The notes under the pieces were generated by a model. It worked only from the letters and a program-made list of their open reading frames with translations. It made no database searches and was not told where the DNA came from. This document shows positions 16,598-24,102 of a stretch of DNA of 34,563 bases, in pieces (the first letter of the stretch is position 1; each line of letters begins with the position of its first letter). The position numbers were made by a program, and so were the translations under genes. Source of the DNA: CAZNPW01 sp964575185 (lineage in GTDB: Bacteria > Pseudomonadota > Alphaproteobacteria > Rhodobacterales > Rhodobacteraceae); assembly GCA_964575185.1 (NCBI GenBank), contig CAZNPW010000032.1:1-34563 (forward strand), written 5' to 3'.

Positions 16598-16682
16598 GCG
16601 GCCCCTGCCGCGCCCTCGCATCTGGCGGCCCCATTGCCGCCGCCCCCTATCCTTCGTGCATGCGCCCGGGGGCAGGGGCCGC
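16598..16682 (-). promoter_or_regulatory. Long-range hairpin in the pnp leader
   Basis: A perfect 12-bp inverted repeat (GCGGCCCCTGCC at 16598-16609 with GGCAGGGGCCGC at 16671-16682) encloses a second 6-bp hairpin (GGCGGC at 16624-16629 with GCCGCC at 16636-16641). It begins 18 bases before the pnp ATG. In E. coli, pnp mRNA has a leader stem-loop that RNase III cuts, allowing PNPase to repress itself; an equivalent here is inference. Such repeats also arise by chance in GC-rich DNA. Confidence 0.4.
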
Positions 16683-16833
16683 CACGTCTCAGATGGCGCG
16701 CGCCTTACAGGAAACGGCGGCGGGGGGAAAGGGGGCGCGGCCTTCGCGGACCCGGTCACGGCCCCGACCGGCCGGGGATCCCTGCAATCCCGCGCTTGAC
16801 CCCGCCCCGGCCCGGGCGCAGCGTCGCCCTGCC

Positions 16834-18066
16834 GTGACTCGCGCATCCGCCTCCGCCGCCCCGCTGATGACCCCCGTCCTGGTGGCGGGCTTCGCGATCC
16901 GGGCGAGTTACGGCGTGTTCCAGATCCCCGTCGCCGACGAGTTCGGCTGGGCGCGGGCGGAGTTTTCTCTCGCCATTGCGATCCAGAACCTCGCCTGGGG
17001 GATCGGCCAGCCGGTCTTCGGCGCGCTGGCCGAGCGGTTCGGCGACCGCAAGGCGATCGTCGCGGGGGCGATCCTCTATGCCACGGGGCTGGCGCTGTCG
17101 TCGCTGGCCACGCAACCCTGGCAGATGCAGAGCCTCGAGGTGCTGGTGGGCTTCGGCATCGCGGGCACCGGGTTCGGGGTGATCCTGGCGGTGGTGGGCC
17201 GGGCAGCGAGCGCCGGGAACCGGTCGATGGCGCTCGGCATCGCCACCGCGGCGGGCAGCGCGGGGCAGGTCGTCGGCGCCCCGGCGGCGGAGCTCCTGCT
17301 GCAGGTGATGGACTGGCGGGGCGTGTTCCTGACCTTCGCCCTGGTGATCCTCTGCGCGCTGTTCGCGCTGCCCTTCCTGCGGTCGCCCGCGCTCGCCAGC
17401 CGGGCGGAGCTCGAGGAAAGCATGGGCACGGTCGTGCTGCGGGCCTTCCGCGACCCGTCGTTCAGCCTGATCTTCCTGGGGTTCTTTTCCTGCGGCTACC
17501 AGCTCGCCTTCATCACCGCGCATTTTCCCGCCTTCGTGACCGAAAGCAGCGCGCCGATCGCGCCGGGATCGCTGCTGGCCGGGTTGGGCATCGCCTCGAC
17601 CTCGGCGCTGGGGGCGGTGGCAATCAGCCTGATCGGGCTGGCCAACATCGCGGGCACGCTGGCGGCCGGGTGGCTGGGGATGCGGTTCAGCAAGAAATAC
17701 CTGCTGGCCGCGATCTACGCGGGCCGCACGGTGGTGGCGGCCTGGTTCATCCTGGTGCCGATGACGCCCGCAACGGTGCTGGTGTTTTCGGTGCTGATAG
17801 GCAGCCTGTGGCTGGCCACGGTGCCGCTCACGAGCGGGCTCGTCGCGCATATCTACGGCTTGCGCTACATGGGCACGCTCTATGGCTTCGTGTTCCTGAG
17901 CCACCAGCTCGGCGCGTTCATGGGCGTCTGGCTGGGCGGGCAGCTTTACGACATGACCGGGGACTACCGGCTCGTCTGGTGGATCGGCGTGGGGGTGGGC
18001 GCGTTCAGCGCCATCGTGCACCTGCCGATCCGCGAACGCCCGCTGGCGGCGGCGACGGCGGCGTGA
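16834..18066 (+). CDS. MFS transporter
   Basis: A major facilitator superfamily permease of about 410 residues with 12 hydrophobic segments. The first helices have FGWARAEFSLAIAIQNLAWGIGQPVFGALAERFGDRK, which contains the loop 2-3 G-x-L-A-[ED]-R-x-G-x-[RK] motif of the superfamily. The C-terminal half has the matching GWLGMRFSKKY loop. The substrate cannot be predicted; close family members are often annotated as monocarboxylate or general MFS transporters. The start is uncertain: GTG 16834 or ATG 16867, neither with a clear ribosome binding site; the frame to the left is not hydrophobic and looks non-coding. Its stop overlaps the next gene in GTGA. Confidence 0.88.
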   Translation: MTRASASAAPLMTPVLVAGFAIRASYGVFQIPVADEFGWARAEFSLAIAIQNLAWGIGQPVFGALAERFGDRKAIVAGAILYATGLALSSLATQPWQMQSLEVLVGFGIAGTGFGVILAVVGRAASAGNRSMALGIATAAGSAGQVVGAPAAELLLQVMDWRGVFLTFALVILCALFALPFLRSPALASRAELEESMGTVVLRAFRDPSFSLIFLGFFSCGYQLAFITAHFPAFVTESSAPIAPGSLLAGLGIASTSALGAVAISLIGLANIAGTLAAGWLGMRFSKKYLLAAIYAGRTVVAAWFILVPMTPATVLVFSVLIGSLWLATVPLTSGLVAHIYGLRYMGTLYGFVFLSHQLGAFMGVWLGGQLYDMTGDYRLVWWIGVGVGAFSAIVHLPIRERPLAAATAA

Positions 18067-19139
18067 TCGTCTGGCCCGCCGAATACGACGCGCGGAAAGA
18101 GGCGGTCTTTGCGGCGCTCGCGCGGGCGGCGGGCGGCGGTCGGCGGCTGGCGGTGGTGCCGGTGTCGTGGCGCGGCTGGCCGGGGGCCGAGGCGCGGGTG
18201 ACCGCGGCGCTGGCGCGGGCGAAGCGGCAGCCGTCCGGCGCGGTCGGACGCTGGGCCAAGGCGGCGCTGATCCGGGGGCAGTATGCCTGGGCGCGGGGGT
18301 ATTTCACGGCGCACCCGGACCATCTCGCGGTCGCCTGGAACGGGCTGACGGGCACCCGGAAGGCCTTCCTCGACGGGGCGCGGGACGCGGGGGCGGCGGT
18401 GCTGCACGCCGAGCTTGCGCCCTTTCCGGGCCGGGTGACGCTCGACCCGAGGGGCGTGAACGCGGAGGGGTCGGTGCCGGACGACCCCGCGTTCTTCCGG
18501 GGATTTGCCGGCAGCGGCTGGCGGCGGCTCGGCGAAGGGCTGGCGGCGCGGCCGTCGCGCCGCGCGGATGTCGGGCAGGCGGCGGGGGGGCTGCCGCCGG
18601 GGCCGTTCCTGTTCTGCCCGCTGCAGGTGCCCGAAGACACCCAGGTGCGGCTGTTCGCCGGGTGGACGGGGGGGATGCAGGGGTTCCTCGCGGCGCTGGC
18701 GCGGGCGTCGGCCCGCCTGCCGCCGGGCTGGCACCTGCGGGTGAAGGAGCATCCGAGCGCGAAGCTGCGGCTCGACCTGCGGCTCGGCGACCGGGTGGTG
18801 GTGGACAACGCCACCGACAGCTTCGCGCAGGTGGCGGCGAGCCGGGGCGTGGTGACGCTGAACTCCAGCATGGGGCTGCAGGCGTTCCTGTGGGACAGGC
18901 CGGTGCTGGCGCTGGGGCGGGCGTTCTGGGCCTTGCCGGGGGCGGTCACGGTCGCGGGGGACCAGGCGGCGCTGGAGGCCGCCTTTGCCGCGCCGGACTG
19001 GGGGTTCGACCAGGGGCTGCGGGACGGGCTGATGACCTGGCTCGACCGCCACTACTGGCCGCGCTTCGCCTGGCCGGGGGGGGAGGCGGACCTGCCCGCC
19101 TTCGCCGCGCGGATTGCACAGGCGCGGGCCTTGCGCTAA
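18063..19139 (+). CDS. Capsular polysaccharide biosynthesis-like protein (KpsS/LipB type)
   Basis: A 358-residue protein. It resembles the capsule synthesis (KpsS/KpsC, Capsule_synth) group, which transfers Kdo in capsule export systems of other bacteria. Seen are PFLFCPLQVPEDTQVRLF, HLRVKEHPSA, and the DNATDSFAQVAASRGVVTLNSSMGLQAF block, which resembles the nucleotide-sugar binding region of such glycosyltransferases. No membrane segment is seen. It is coupled to the MFS gene by a GTGA overlap and stands apart from any capsule cluster in this window, so its acceptor is unknown. The family call is from motif memory and moderately secure. Confidence 0.75.
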   Translation: MIVWPAEYDARKEAVFAALARAAGGGRRLAVVPVSWRGWPGAEARVTAALARAKRQPSGAVGRWAKAALIRGQYAWARGYFTAHPDHLAVAWNGLTGTRKAFLDGARDAGAAVLHAELAPFPGRVTLDPRGVNAEGSVPDDPAFFRGFAGSGWRRLGEGLAARPSRRADVGQAAGGLPPGPFLFCPLQVPEDTQVRLFAGWTGGMQGFLAALARASARLPPGWHLRVKEHPSAKLRLDLRLGDRVVVDNATDSFAQVAASRGVVTLNSSMGLQAFLWDRPVLALGRAFWALPGAVTVAGDQAALEAAFAAPDWGFDQGLRDGLMTWLDRHYWPRFAWPGGEADLPAFAARIAQARALR

Positions 19140-19164
19140 GCGGCGGCGATCCTTGGAGGGACGA

Positions 19165-20187
19165 ATGGGCTATCGCGTCGTCGTCGCCGGCGCCACGGGC
19201 AACGTGGGCCGCGAAATGCTGAACATTCTGGCCGAGCGGGAGTTTCCCGTGGACGCCATCGCGGCGCTCGCCTCGCGCAAGTCGCTGGGGACCGAGGTGA
19301 CGTTCGGCAACCGGGTGCTGAAGACGCTGGACCTCGACACCTTCGACTTCGCGGGCTGGGACATCGCGCTGTTTGCGGTGGGCTCGGGGCCGACCAAGAC
19401 CTATGCGCCGAAGGCCGCGGCGGCGGGCTGCGTGGTGATCGACAACTCGTCCCTGTATCGCTACGACCCGGACGTGCCGCTGATCGTTCCGGAGGTGAAC
19501 GCGGACGCGATCCACGCTTACGCGAAGAAGAACATCATCGCCAACCCCAACTGCTCCACCGCGCAGATGGTGGTGGCGCTGAAGCCGCTGCACGACCGGG
19601 CGCGGGTGGTGCGGGTCGTCGTCAGCACCTACCAGTCGGTGTCCGGGGCTGGCAAGGACGCGATGGACGAGCTGTGGGACCAGACCAAGGGCAAATACGT
19701 GCCCGGGCAGGAGGTCGCGCCCGCGAAGTTCCAGAAGCAGATCGCCTTCAACGTGATCCCGCAGATCGACGTCTTCATGGAGGACGGGATGACGCGCGAA
19801 GAGTGGAAGATGGCGGCGGAGACGAAGAAGATCCTCGATGTGTCGATCAAGGTCACGGCGACCTGCGTGCGGGTGCCGGTGTTCGTCGGCCATTCCGAGG
19901 CCGTGAACGTGGAGTTCGCCGAGTTCCTCGACGAGGACGAGGCGCGCGACATCCTGCGCGAGGCCCCGGGCGTGCTGGTGATCGACAAGCGCGAGCCGGG
20001 GGGCTACGTGACGCCGATCGAATGCGTGGGGGAGTATGCCACCTACGTCAGCCGCATCCGGCAGGATTCCACGGTGGAGAACGGGCTGAACATGTGGGTC
20101 GTCAGCGACAACCTGCGGAAGGGCGCCGCGCTGAACGCGGTGCAGATCGCGGAGCTGCTGGGGTCGAAGGTGCTGAAGAAGGGGTAA
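19165..20187 (+). CDS. asd: Aspartate-semialdehyde dehydrogenase
   Basis: A 340-residue enzyme that reduces beta-aspartyl phosphate to aspartate semialdehyde, a branch point for lysine/diaminopimelate, threonine, methionine and isoleucine. The N-terminal NADP-binding motif is VVVAGATGNVGREML, the catalytic Cys is Cys130 in NPNCSTAQM, and VSTYQSVSGAG is conserved. The later VFVGHSEAVNVE is also a family marker. A GGAGGGA ribosome binding site precedes the ATG. It follows the capsule-type gene by 25 bases and has a hairpin just after the stop. Confidence 0.97.
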   Translation: MGYRVVVAGATGNVGREMLNILAEREFPVDAIAALASRKSLGTEVTFGNRVLKTLDLDTFDFAGWDIALFAVGSGPTKTYAPKAAAAGCVVIDNSSLYRYDPDVPLIVPEVNADAIHAYAKKNIIANPNCSTAQMVVALKPLHDRARVVRVVVSTYQSVSGAGKDAMDELWDQTKGKYVPGQEVAPAKFQKQIAFNVIPQIDVFMEDGMTREEWKMAAETKKILDVSIKVTATCVRVPVFVGHSEAVNVEFAEFLDEDEARDILREAPGVLVIDKREPGGYVTPIECVGEYATYVSRIRQDSTVENGLNMWVVSDNLRKGAALNAVQIAELLGSKVLKKG

Positions 20188-20195
20188 GCGTCGCG

Positions 20196-20212
20196 CCGGG
20201 CCACGGGCCCGG
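20196..20212. terminator. Compact hairpin after asd
   Basis: CCGGGCC and GGCCCGG form a 7-bp stem around a 3-base loop, 9 bases beyond the asd stop. No T tract follows. The rest of the 135-base gap to dnaE is GC-rich; CGGTCGACCG near 20270 is a perfect 10-bp palindrome, with no further recognisable site. Confidence 0.4.
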
Positions 20213-20322
20213 AGGCATCGCTTCGGTGGGTCTGGGTCCGGCGCGTCCCGGCGGAGGCCGGCCCCGGTCGGTCGACCGTCGCCCCTTGCGGGCCGACGCA
20301 CCGACCTGCAATCCTCCCCCCC

Positions 20323-23300
20323 ATGCCCGCCCCTCCCCGCTTCATCCACCTCCGCGTCCATTCCGACCATTCGCTGCTGGAGGGCGCGATCCCGGTGAAG
20401 GACGTGGTCCGGCTCGCCGCGGCCGCGGGGATGCCTGCGGTGGCGGTGACCGATACGGACAACTGCTTTGCGGCGCTGGAGTTTTCCGTCACCGCGATGG
20501 GGGCGGGGGTGCAGCCGGTCGTGGGGTGCCAGGTCAGCCTGTGCCACGACCCGGCGGCGCCGGGGGAGAAGCCGCGGGTGCCCGCGCCGGTCGTGCTCTT
20601 GGCGCAGTCCGAGGCCGGGTGGCGGAACCTGATGAAGCTGAACTCGTGCCTCTACATCGGCAAGGCGGGGCAGCTGCCGCAGGTGACGGTGGCGGAGCTT
20701 GCGGCGCATGGGGCTGGGCTGATCTGTCTGACGGGGGGGCCGGAAGGGCCGCTGGGGCGGTTCATCGCCAACGGCCAGATGCCCCGGGCGCGGGCGCTGG
20801 CCGAACGGCTGGCGGCGGTCTTCGGCGACCGGCTGTATGTCGAACTGCAGCGCCACCCGGAGGGCGGCGCGCTGCCTCCGGCCGAGGCGGCGAGCGAGGC
20901 GGGGCTGATCGACCTCGCCTATGACATGGGCCTGCCGCTGGTGGCCACGAACGACGTCTACTTCCCCAGGCCCGAGATGCACCAGGCGCATGACGCGCTG
21001 ATCTGCATCGCGCAAGGAGCCTACGTCGACCAGCAGGCCCCCCGCAGGCGGCTGACGGCGCAGCATTACTTCAAGTCCGAGGCCGAGATGGCGGCGCTGT
21101 TCGCCGACCTGCCCGAGGCGCTGGCGAACTCGGTCGAGATCGCGCGGCGCTGCGCCTTCGCCGTGGGCAAGCGCAAGCCCATCCTGCCGCGCTTCGCCGG
21201 TGACGAGGTGGAGGAGCTGCGCCGCCAGGCCGAGGCGGGGCTCGCGGCGCGGCTGGCCGTGGTGCCGCACGCCGTGCCGGTGGAGGACTACCGCAGGCGG
21301 CTCGCCTTCGAGGTCGGCATCATCGAGCAGATGGGCTTTCCCGGCTATTTCCTGATCGTCGCGGACTTCATCCAGTGGGCCAAGGCGCGGGGGATCCCGG
21401 TCGGCCCCGGCCGGGGGTCGGGGGCCGGGTCGCTGGTGGCCTGGGCGCTGACGATCACCGACCTCGACCCGCTGCGCTACGGCCTGCTGTTCGAGCGGTT
21501 CCTGAACCCCGAGCGGGTCAGCATGCCCGACTTCGACATCGACTTCTGCATGGACCGGCGGGAAGAGGTCATCACCTACGTCCAGGGCAAGTATGGCCGC
21601 GACCGGGTCGGGCAGATCATCACCTTCGGCGCGCTGCTGTCGAAGGCCGCAGTGCGGGATGTGGGGCGCGTGTTGCAGATGCCCTACATGCAGGTCGACC
21701 GGCTGTCGAAGCTGATCCCGGTCGAAGGCGTGAAGCCCGTCAGCATCACCAAGGCCTTGGCCGACGAGCCGCGGCTGCGCGAGGCGGCGAAGGAGGAGGT
21801 GGTGGCGCGCCTGCTCGACTACGCCGCGCAGATCGAAGGATTGCTGCGGAATGCGTCCACCCACGCCGCCGGGGTGGTCATCGGCGACCGGCCGCTCGAC
21901 GAGCTGGTGCCGCTGTACCAGGACCCGCGGTCGGACATGCCGGCCACGCAGTTCAACATGAAGTGGGTGGAGGCGGCGGGGCTGGTGAAGTTCGACTTCC
22001 TGGGCCTGAAGACGCTGACGGTGATCCAGACCGCGGTGGACCTGCTCGCGGCGCAGGGGATTGCGGTGGACATCGGGCTGATCCCGCTGGACGACCGGGC
22101 GACCTATGACCTGTATGCGAGCGCCCGGACGGTCGCGGTGTTCCAGGTGGAAAGCTCGGGCATGATGGACGCGCTGCGGCGGATGCGGCCGACCTGCATC
22201 GAGGACATCGTGGCGCTGGTGGCGCTCTACCGCCCGGGGCCGATGGAGAACATCCCGGTCTATTGCGAGGTGAAGAACGGGCTGCGGCCGCCGGAGTCGA
22301 TCCATCCCAGCATCGACCACATCCTGAAGGAGACGCAGGGGATCATCGTCTACCAGGAACAGGTGATGGAGATCGCGCAGGTCATGGCGGGCTATTCGCT
22401 CGGCGGCGCGGACCTCTTGCGCCGGGCGATGGGCAAGAAGATCCCCGAGGAGATGGCGAAGGAGCGACCCAAGTTCATTGCCGGGGCCACCGCGAACGGG
22501 GTGACGGCGGAGAAGGCGGGCGAGGTCTTCGACCTTCTGGAGAAGTTCGCCAACTACGGGTTCAACAAGTCCCACGCCGCGGCCTATGCGGTGGTCAGCT
22601 ACCAGACGGCCTGGCTGAAGGCCAACCACCCGGTCGCGTTCATGGCGGCGGTCATGACCTGCGACATCCACCTGACGGACAAGCTCGCGCTCTACAAGCG
22701 CGAGGTGGACCGGATGGGAATCCGGGTCGTCGCCCCTTGCGTCAATGCGTCCGGGGCAACGTTCGGGGTGCGGGACGGGGCGGTCGTCTATGCGCTGGGC
22801 GCGCTGAAGAACGTGGGCGTCGAGGCGATGCGGATGATCGTGGCGGCGCGGGGGGACCGGCCCTTCGCGACGCTGTTCGACCTTGCCCGGCGGGTGGACC
22901 TGAAGCGGATCGGCAAGCGGCCCTTGGAGATGCTCGCACGGGCGGGAGCCTTCGACGCGCTCGACCGCAACCGGGCGCGGGTGTGCGAGGGGCTGGATGC
23001 GCTGACGGCCTACTCTGCCGCGGTGCACGAGGCGAAGGGGTCGGCGCAGGGGGGCCTGTTCGGCGAGGGCGGGGCGGACATCCCCGAGCCGCGGCTCCCG
23101 TTCCGCGACGACTGGATGGCCGTGGAGCGGCTGGCGCAGGAGCACCAGGCGGTGGGCTTCTACCTGTCGGGCCACCCGCTGGACGACTACATGAGCGCGC
23201 TCCGACGGCGCGACGTGAAGACGCTGGCGCAGGTGACGGCGTCGGCGGAGGCCGGGCCGCTGGTGGCGAAGATGGCGGCATCCGTCAGCGCCCGGCAGGA

Positions 23301-23745
23301 CCGCAAGTCGGCGCGCGGCAACCGTTTCGCCTTCGTCGCCTGTTCGGACCCGACGGGACTGTTCGAGGTGACGGTGTTCTCCGACGTGCTGGAGGCCGCG
23401 CGGGACCTTCTGGAGCCGGGGCGGAACGTGGTGCTGCAGGTGGAGGCGACGCTGGAGGGCGATGCGGTGAAGCTGCTCGCCCGCGGGGTGCAGCCGATCG
23501 ACGCGGTGGCGGCGGAGGCGGGCGAGCAGGCGATCCGCATCCACCTGCGTGACGCGGCCGCGGTGCCGTCGCTCGCCACGCTGTTCCGGCGGCTCGACGG
23601 GCGGGGGCGGTGCCATGTCACGCTGACGGTGCCGGATGGCGCGCGGGAGGTCGACGTGGAGCTGCCCGGGCGGCTCGCGGTGACGCCGCAGGTGCGCGGG
23701 GCGATCAAGGCGACGCAGGGCGTGCTGCTGGTGGAGGACGTGTAG
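20323..23745 (+). CDS. dnaE: DNA polymerase III alpha subunit (replicative)
   Basis: A 1140-residue C-family polymerase. The N-terminal PHP domain opens with FIHLRVHSDHSLLEGA. The polymerase active site has Asp403 and Asp405 in PDFDIDF, and the third catalytic Asp558 in VKFDFLGLKTLT, matching E. coli DnaE Asp401/403/555. GPGRGSGAGSLVAWAL and FNKSHAAAYAVVSYQTAWLK are conserved. The C-terminal OB domain (VTVFSDVLEAARDLL region) is present, so the subunit is complete. There is no Shine-Dalgarno before the ATG, only a pyrimidine run, but the protein begins just before the PHP motif and the start is secure. A second alpha subunit, dnaE2, lies 8.6 kb downstream. Confidence 0.98.
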   Translation: MPAPPRFIHLRVHSDHSLLEGAIPVKDVVRLAAAAGMPAVAVTDTDNCFAALEFSVTAMGAGVQPVVGCQVSLCHDPAAPGEKPRVPAPVVLLAQSEAGWRNLMKLNSCLYIGKAGQLPQVTVAELAAHGAGLICLTGGPEGPLGRFIANGQMPRARALAERLAAVFGDRLYVELQRHPEGGALPPAEAASEAGLIDLAYDMGLPLVATNDVYFPRPEMHQAHDALICIAQGAYVDQQAPRRRLTAQHYFKSEAEMAALFADLPEALANSVEIARRCAFAVGKRKPILPRFAGDEVEELRRQAEAGLAARLAVVPHAVPVEDYRRRLAFEVGIIEQMGFPGYFLIVADFIQWAKARGIPVGPGRGSGAGSLVAWALTITDLDPLRYGLLFERFLNPERVSMPDFDIDFCMDRREEVITYVQGKYGRDRVGQIITFGALLSKAAVRDVGRVLQMPYMQVDRLSKLIPVEGVKPVSITKALADEPRLREAAKEEVVARLLDYAAQIEGLLRNASTHAAGVVIGDRPLDELVPLYQDPRSDMPATQFNMKWVEAAGLVKFDFLGLKTLTVIQTAVDLLAAQGIAVDIGLIPLDDRATYDLYASARTVAVFQVESSGMMDALRRMRPTCIEDIVALVALYRPGPMENIPVYCEVKNGLRPPESIHPSIDHILKETQGIIVYQEQVMEIAQVMAGYSLGGADLLRRAMGKKIPEEMAKERPKFIAGATANGVTAEKAGEVFDLLEKFANYGFNKSHAAAYAVVSYQTAWLKANHPVAFMAAVMTCDIHLTDKLALYKREVDRMGIRVVAPCVNASGATFGVRDGAVVYALGALKNVGVEAMRMIVAARGDRPFATLFDLARRVDLKRIGKRPLEMLARAGAFDALDRNRARVCEGLDALTAYSAAVHEAKGSAQGGLFGEGGADIPEPRLPFRDDWMAVERLAQEHQAVGFYLSGHPLDDYMSALRRRDVKTLAQVTASAEAGPLVAKMAASVSARQDRKSARGNRFAFVACSDPTGLFEVTVFSDVLEAARDLLEPGRNVVLQVEATLEGDAVKLLARGVQPIDAVAAEAGEQAIRIHLRDAAAVPSLATLFRRLDGRGRCHVTLTVPDGAREVDVELPGRLAVTPQVRGAIKATQGVLLVEDV

Positions 23746-23753
23746 GGATGCCC

Positions 23754-23833
23754 GTCCCGGCCCTGCGCCGGGACCTCTGCCCGACCCTGCGCGGGGGTCT
23801 GTCCGGGCCAGGCCCGGCACGGGTTTACCCGTG
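23754..23833. terminator. Four successive hairpins between convergent dnaE and slyX
   Basis: In 80 bases: GTCCCGG/CCGGGAC (23754-23774), GACCC/GGGTC (23783-23799), CCGGGC/GCCCGG (23803-23817) and CACGGG/CCCGTG (23818-23833, loop TTTA). The last ends 11 bases before the slyX stop. Their position between convergent stops fits bidirectional termination; none has a clear T tract. Confidence 0.5.
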
Positions 23834-23844
23834 GACGGGGCGTC

Positions 23845-24042
23845 CTACCAGTGCGGCGGGGGCGCGTTCGCCTCGTCGGAGCCGAGGCCGCGCGCCTCCC
23901 GCTCCGCCTCGCGTTCGGCCAGAAGCCGCACGGTCCGGTCCAGCCGGTCGATCACCTTGTCCTGCCGGGCGACCACCGCCGAGAGGTCATCGACCTGCGT
24001 GATCAGGTGGGCCACCCGTTCTTCCAGCGCCGTCAGGTCCAT
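23845..24042 (-). CDS. slyX: SlyX family protein
   Basis: A 65-residue small coiled-coil protein. It has heptad-like helices (LEERVAHLITQVDDLSAVVARQDKVIDRLDRTVRLL) and ends in the PPPHW tail typical of SlyX (PPPHY in E. coli). Function is unknown. A GAAAAGAGG ribosome binding site precedes the ATG at 24042, and the longer upstream frame to 24216 overlaps hisS. It is divergent from hisS with 60 bases between, and convergent with dnaE. Confidence 0.88.
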   Translation of the reverse strand: MDLTALEERVAHLITQVDDLSAVVARQDKVIDRLDRTVRLLAEREAEREARGLGSDEANAPPPHW

Positions 24043-24102
24043 CGCCTCTTTTCCTCGATCGGCCCGTCCGGTAAGTCGTCCCGACCGTGACGGGGGTTTC
24101 GC

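Noticed and set aside
18946..23820. A 1624-codon open frame on the minus strand across asd and dnaE
   Set aside because: It is antisense to two certain genes. Its translation is rich in Arg, His, Pro and Gln with no domain, as expected when GC-rich third positions suppress stops.
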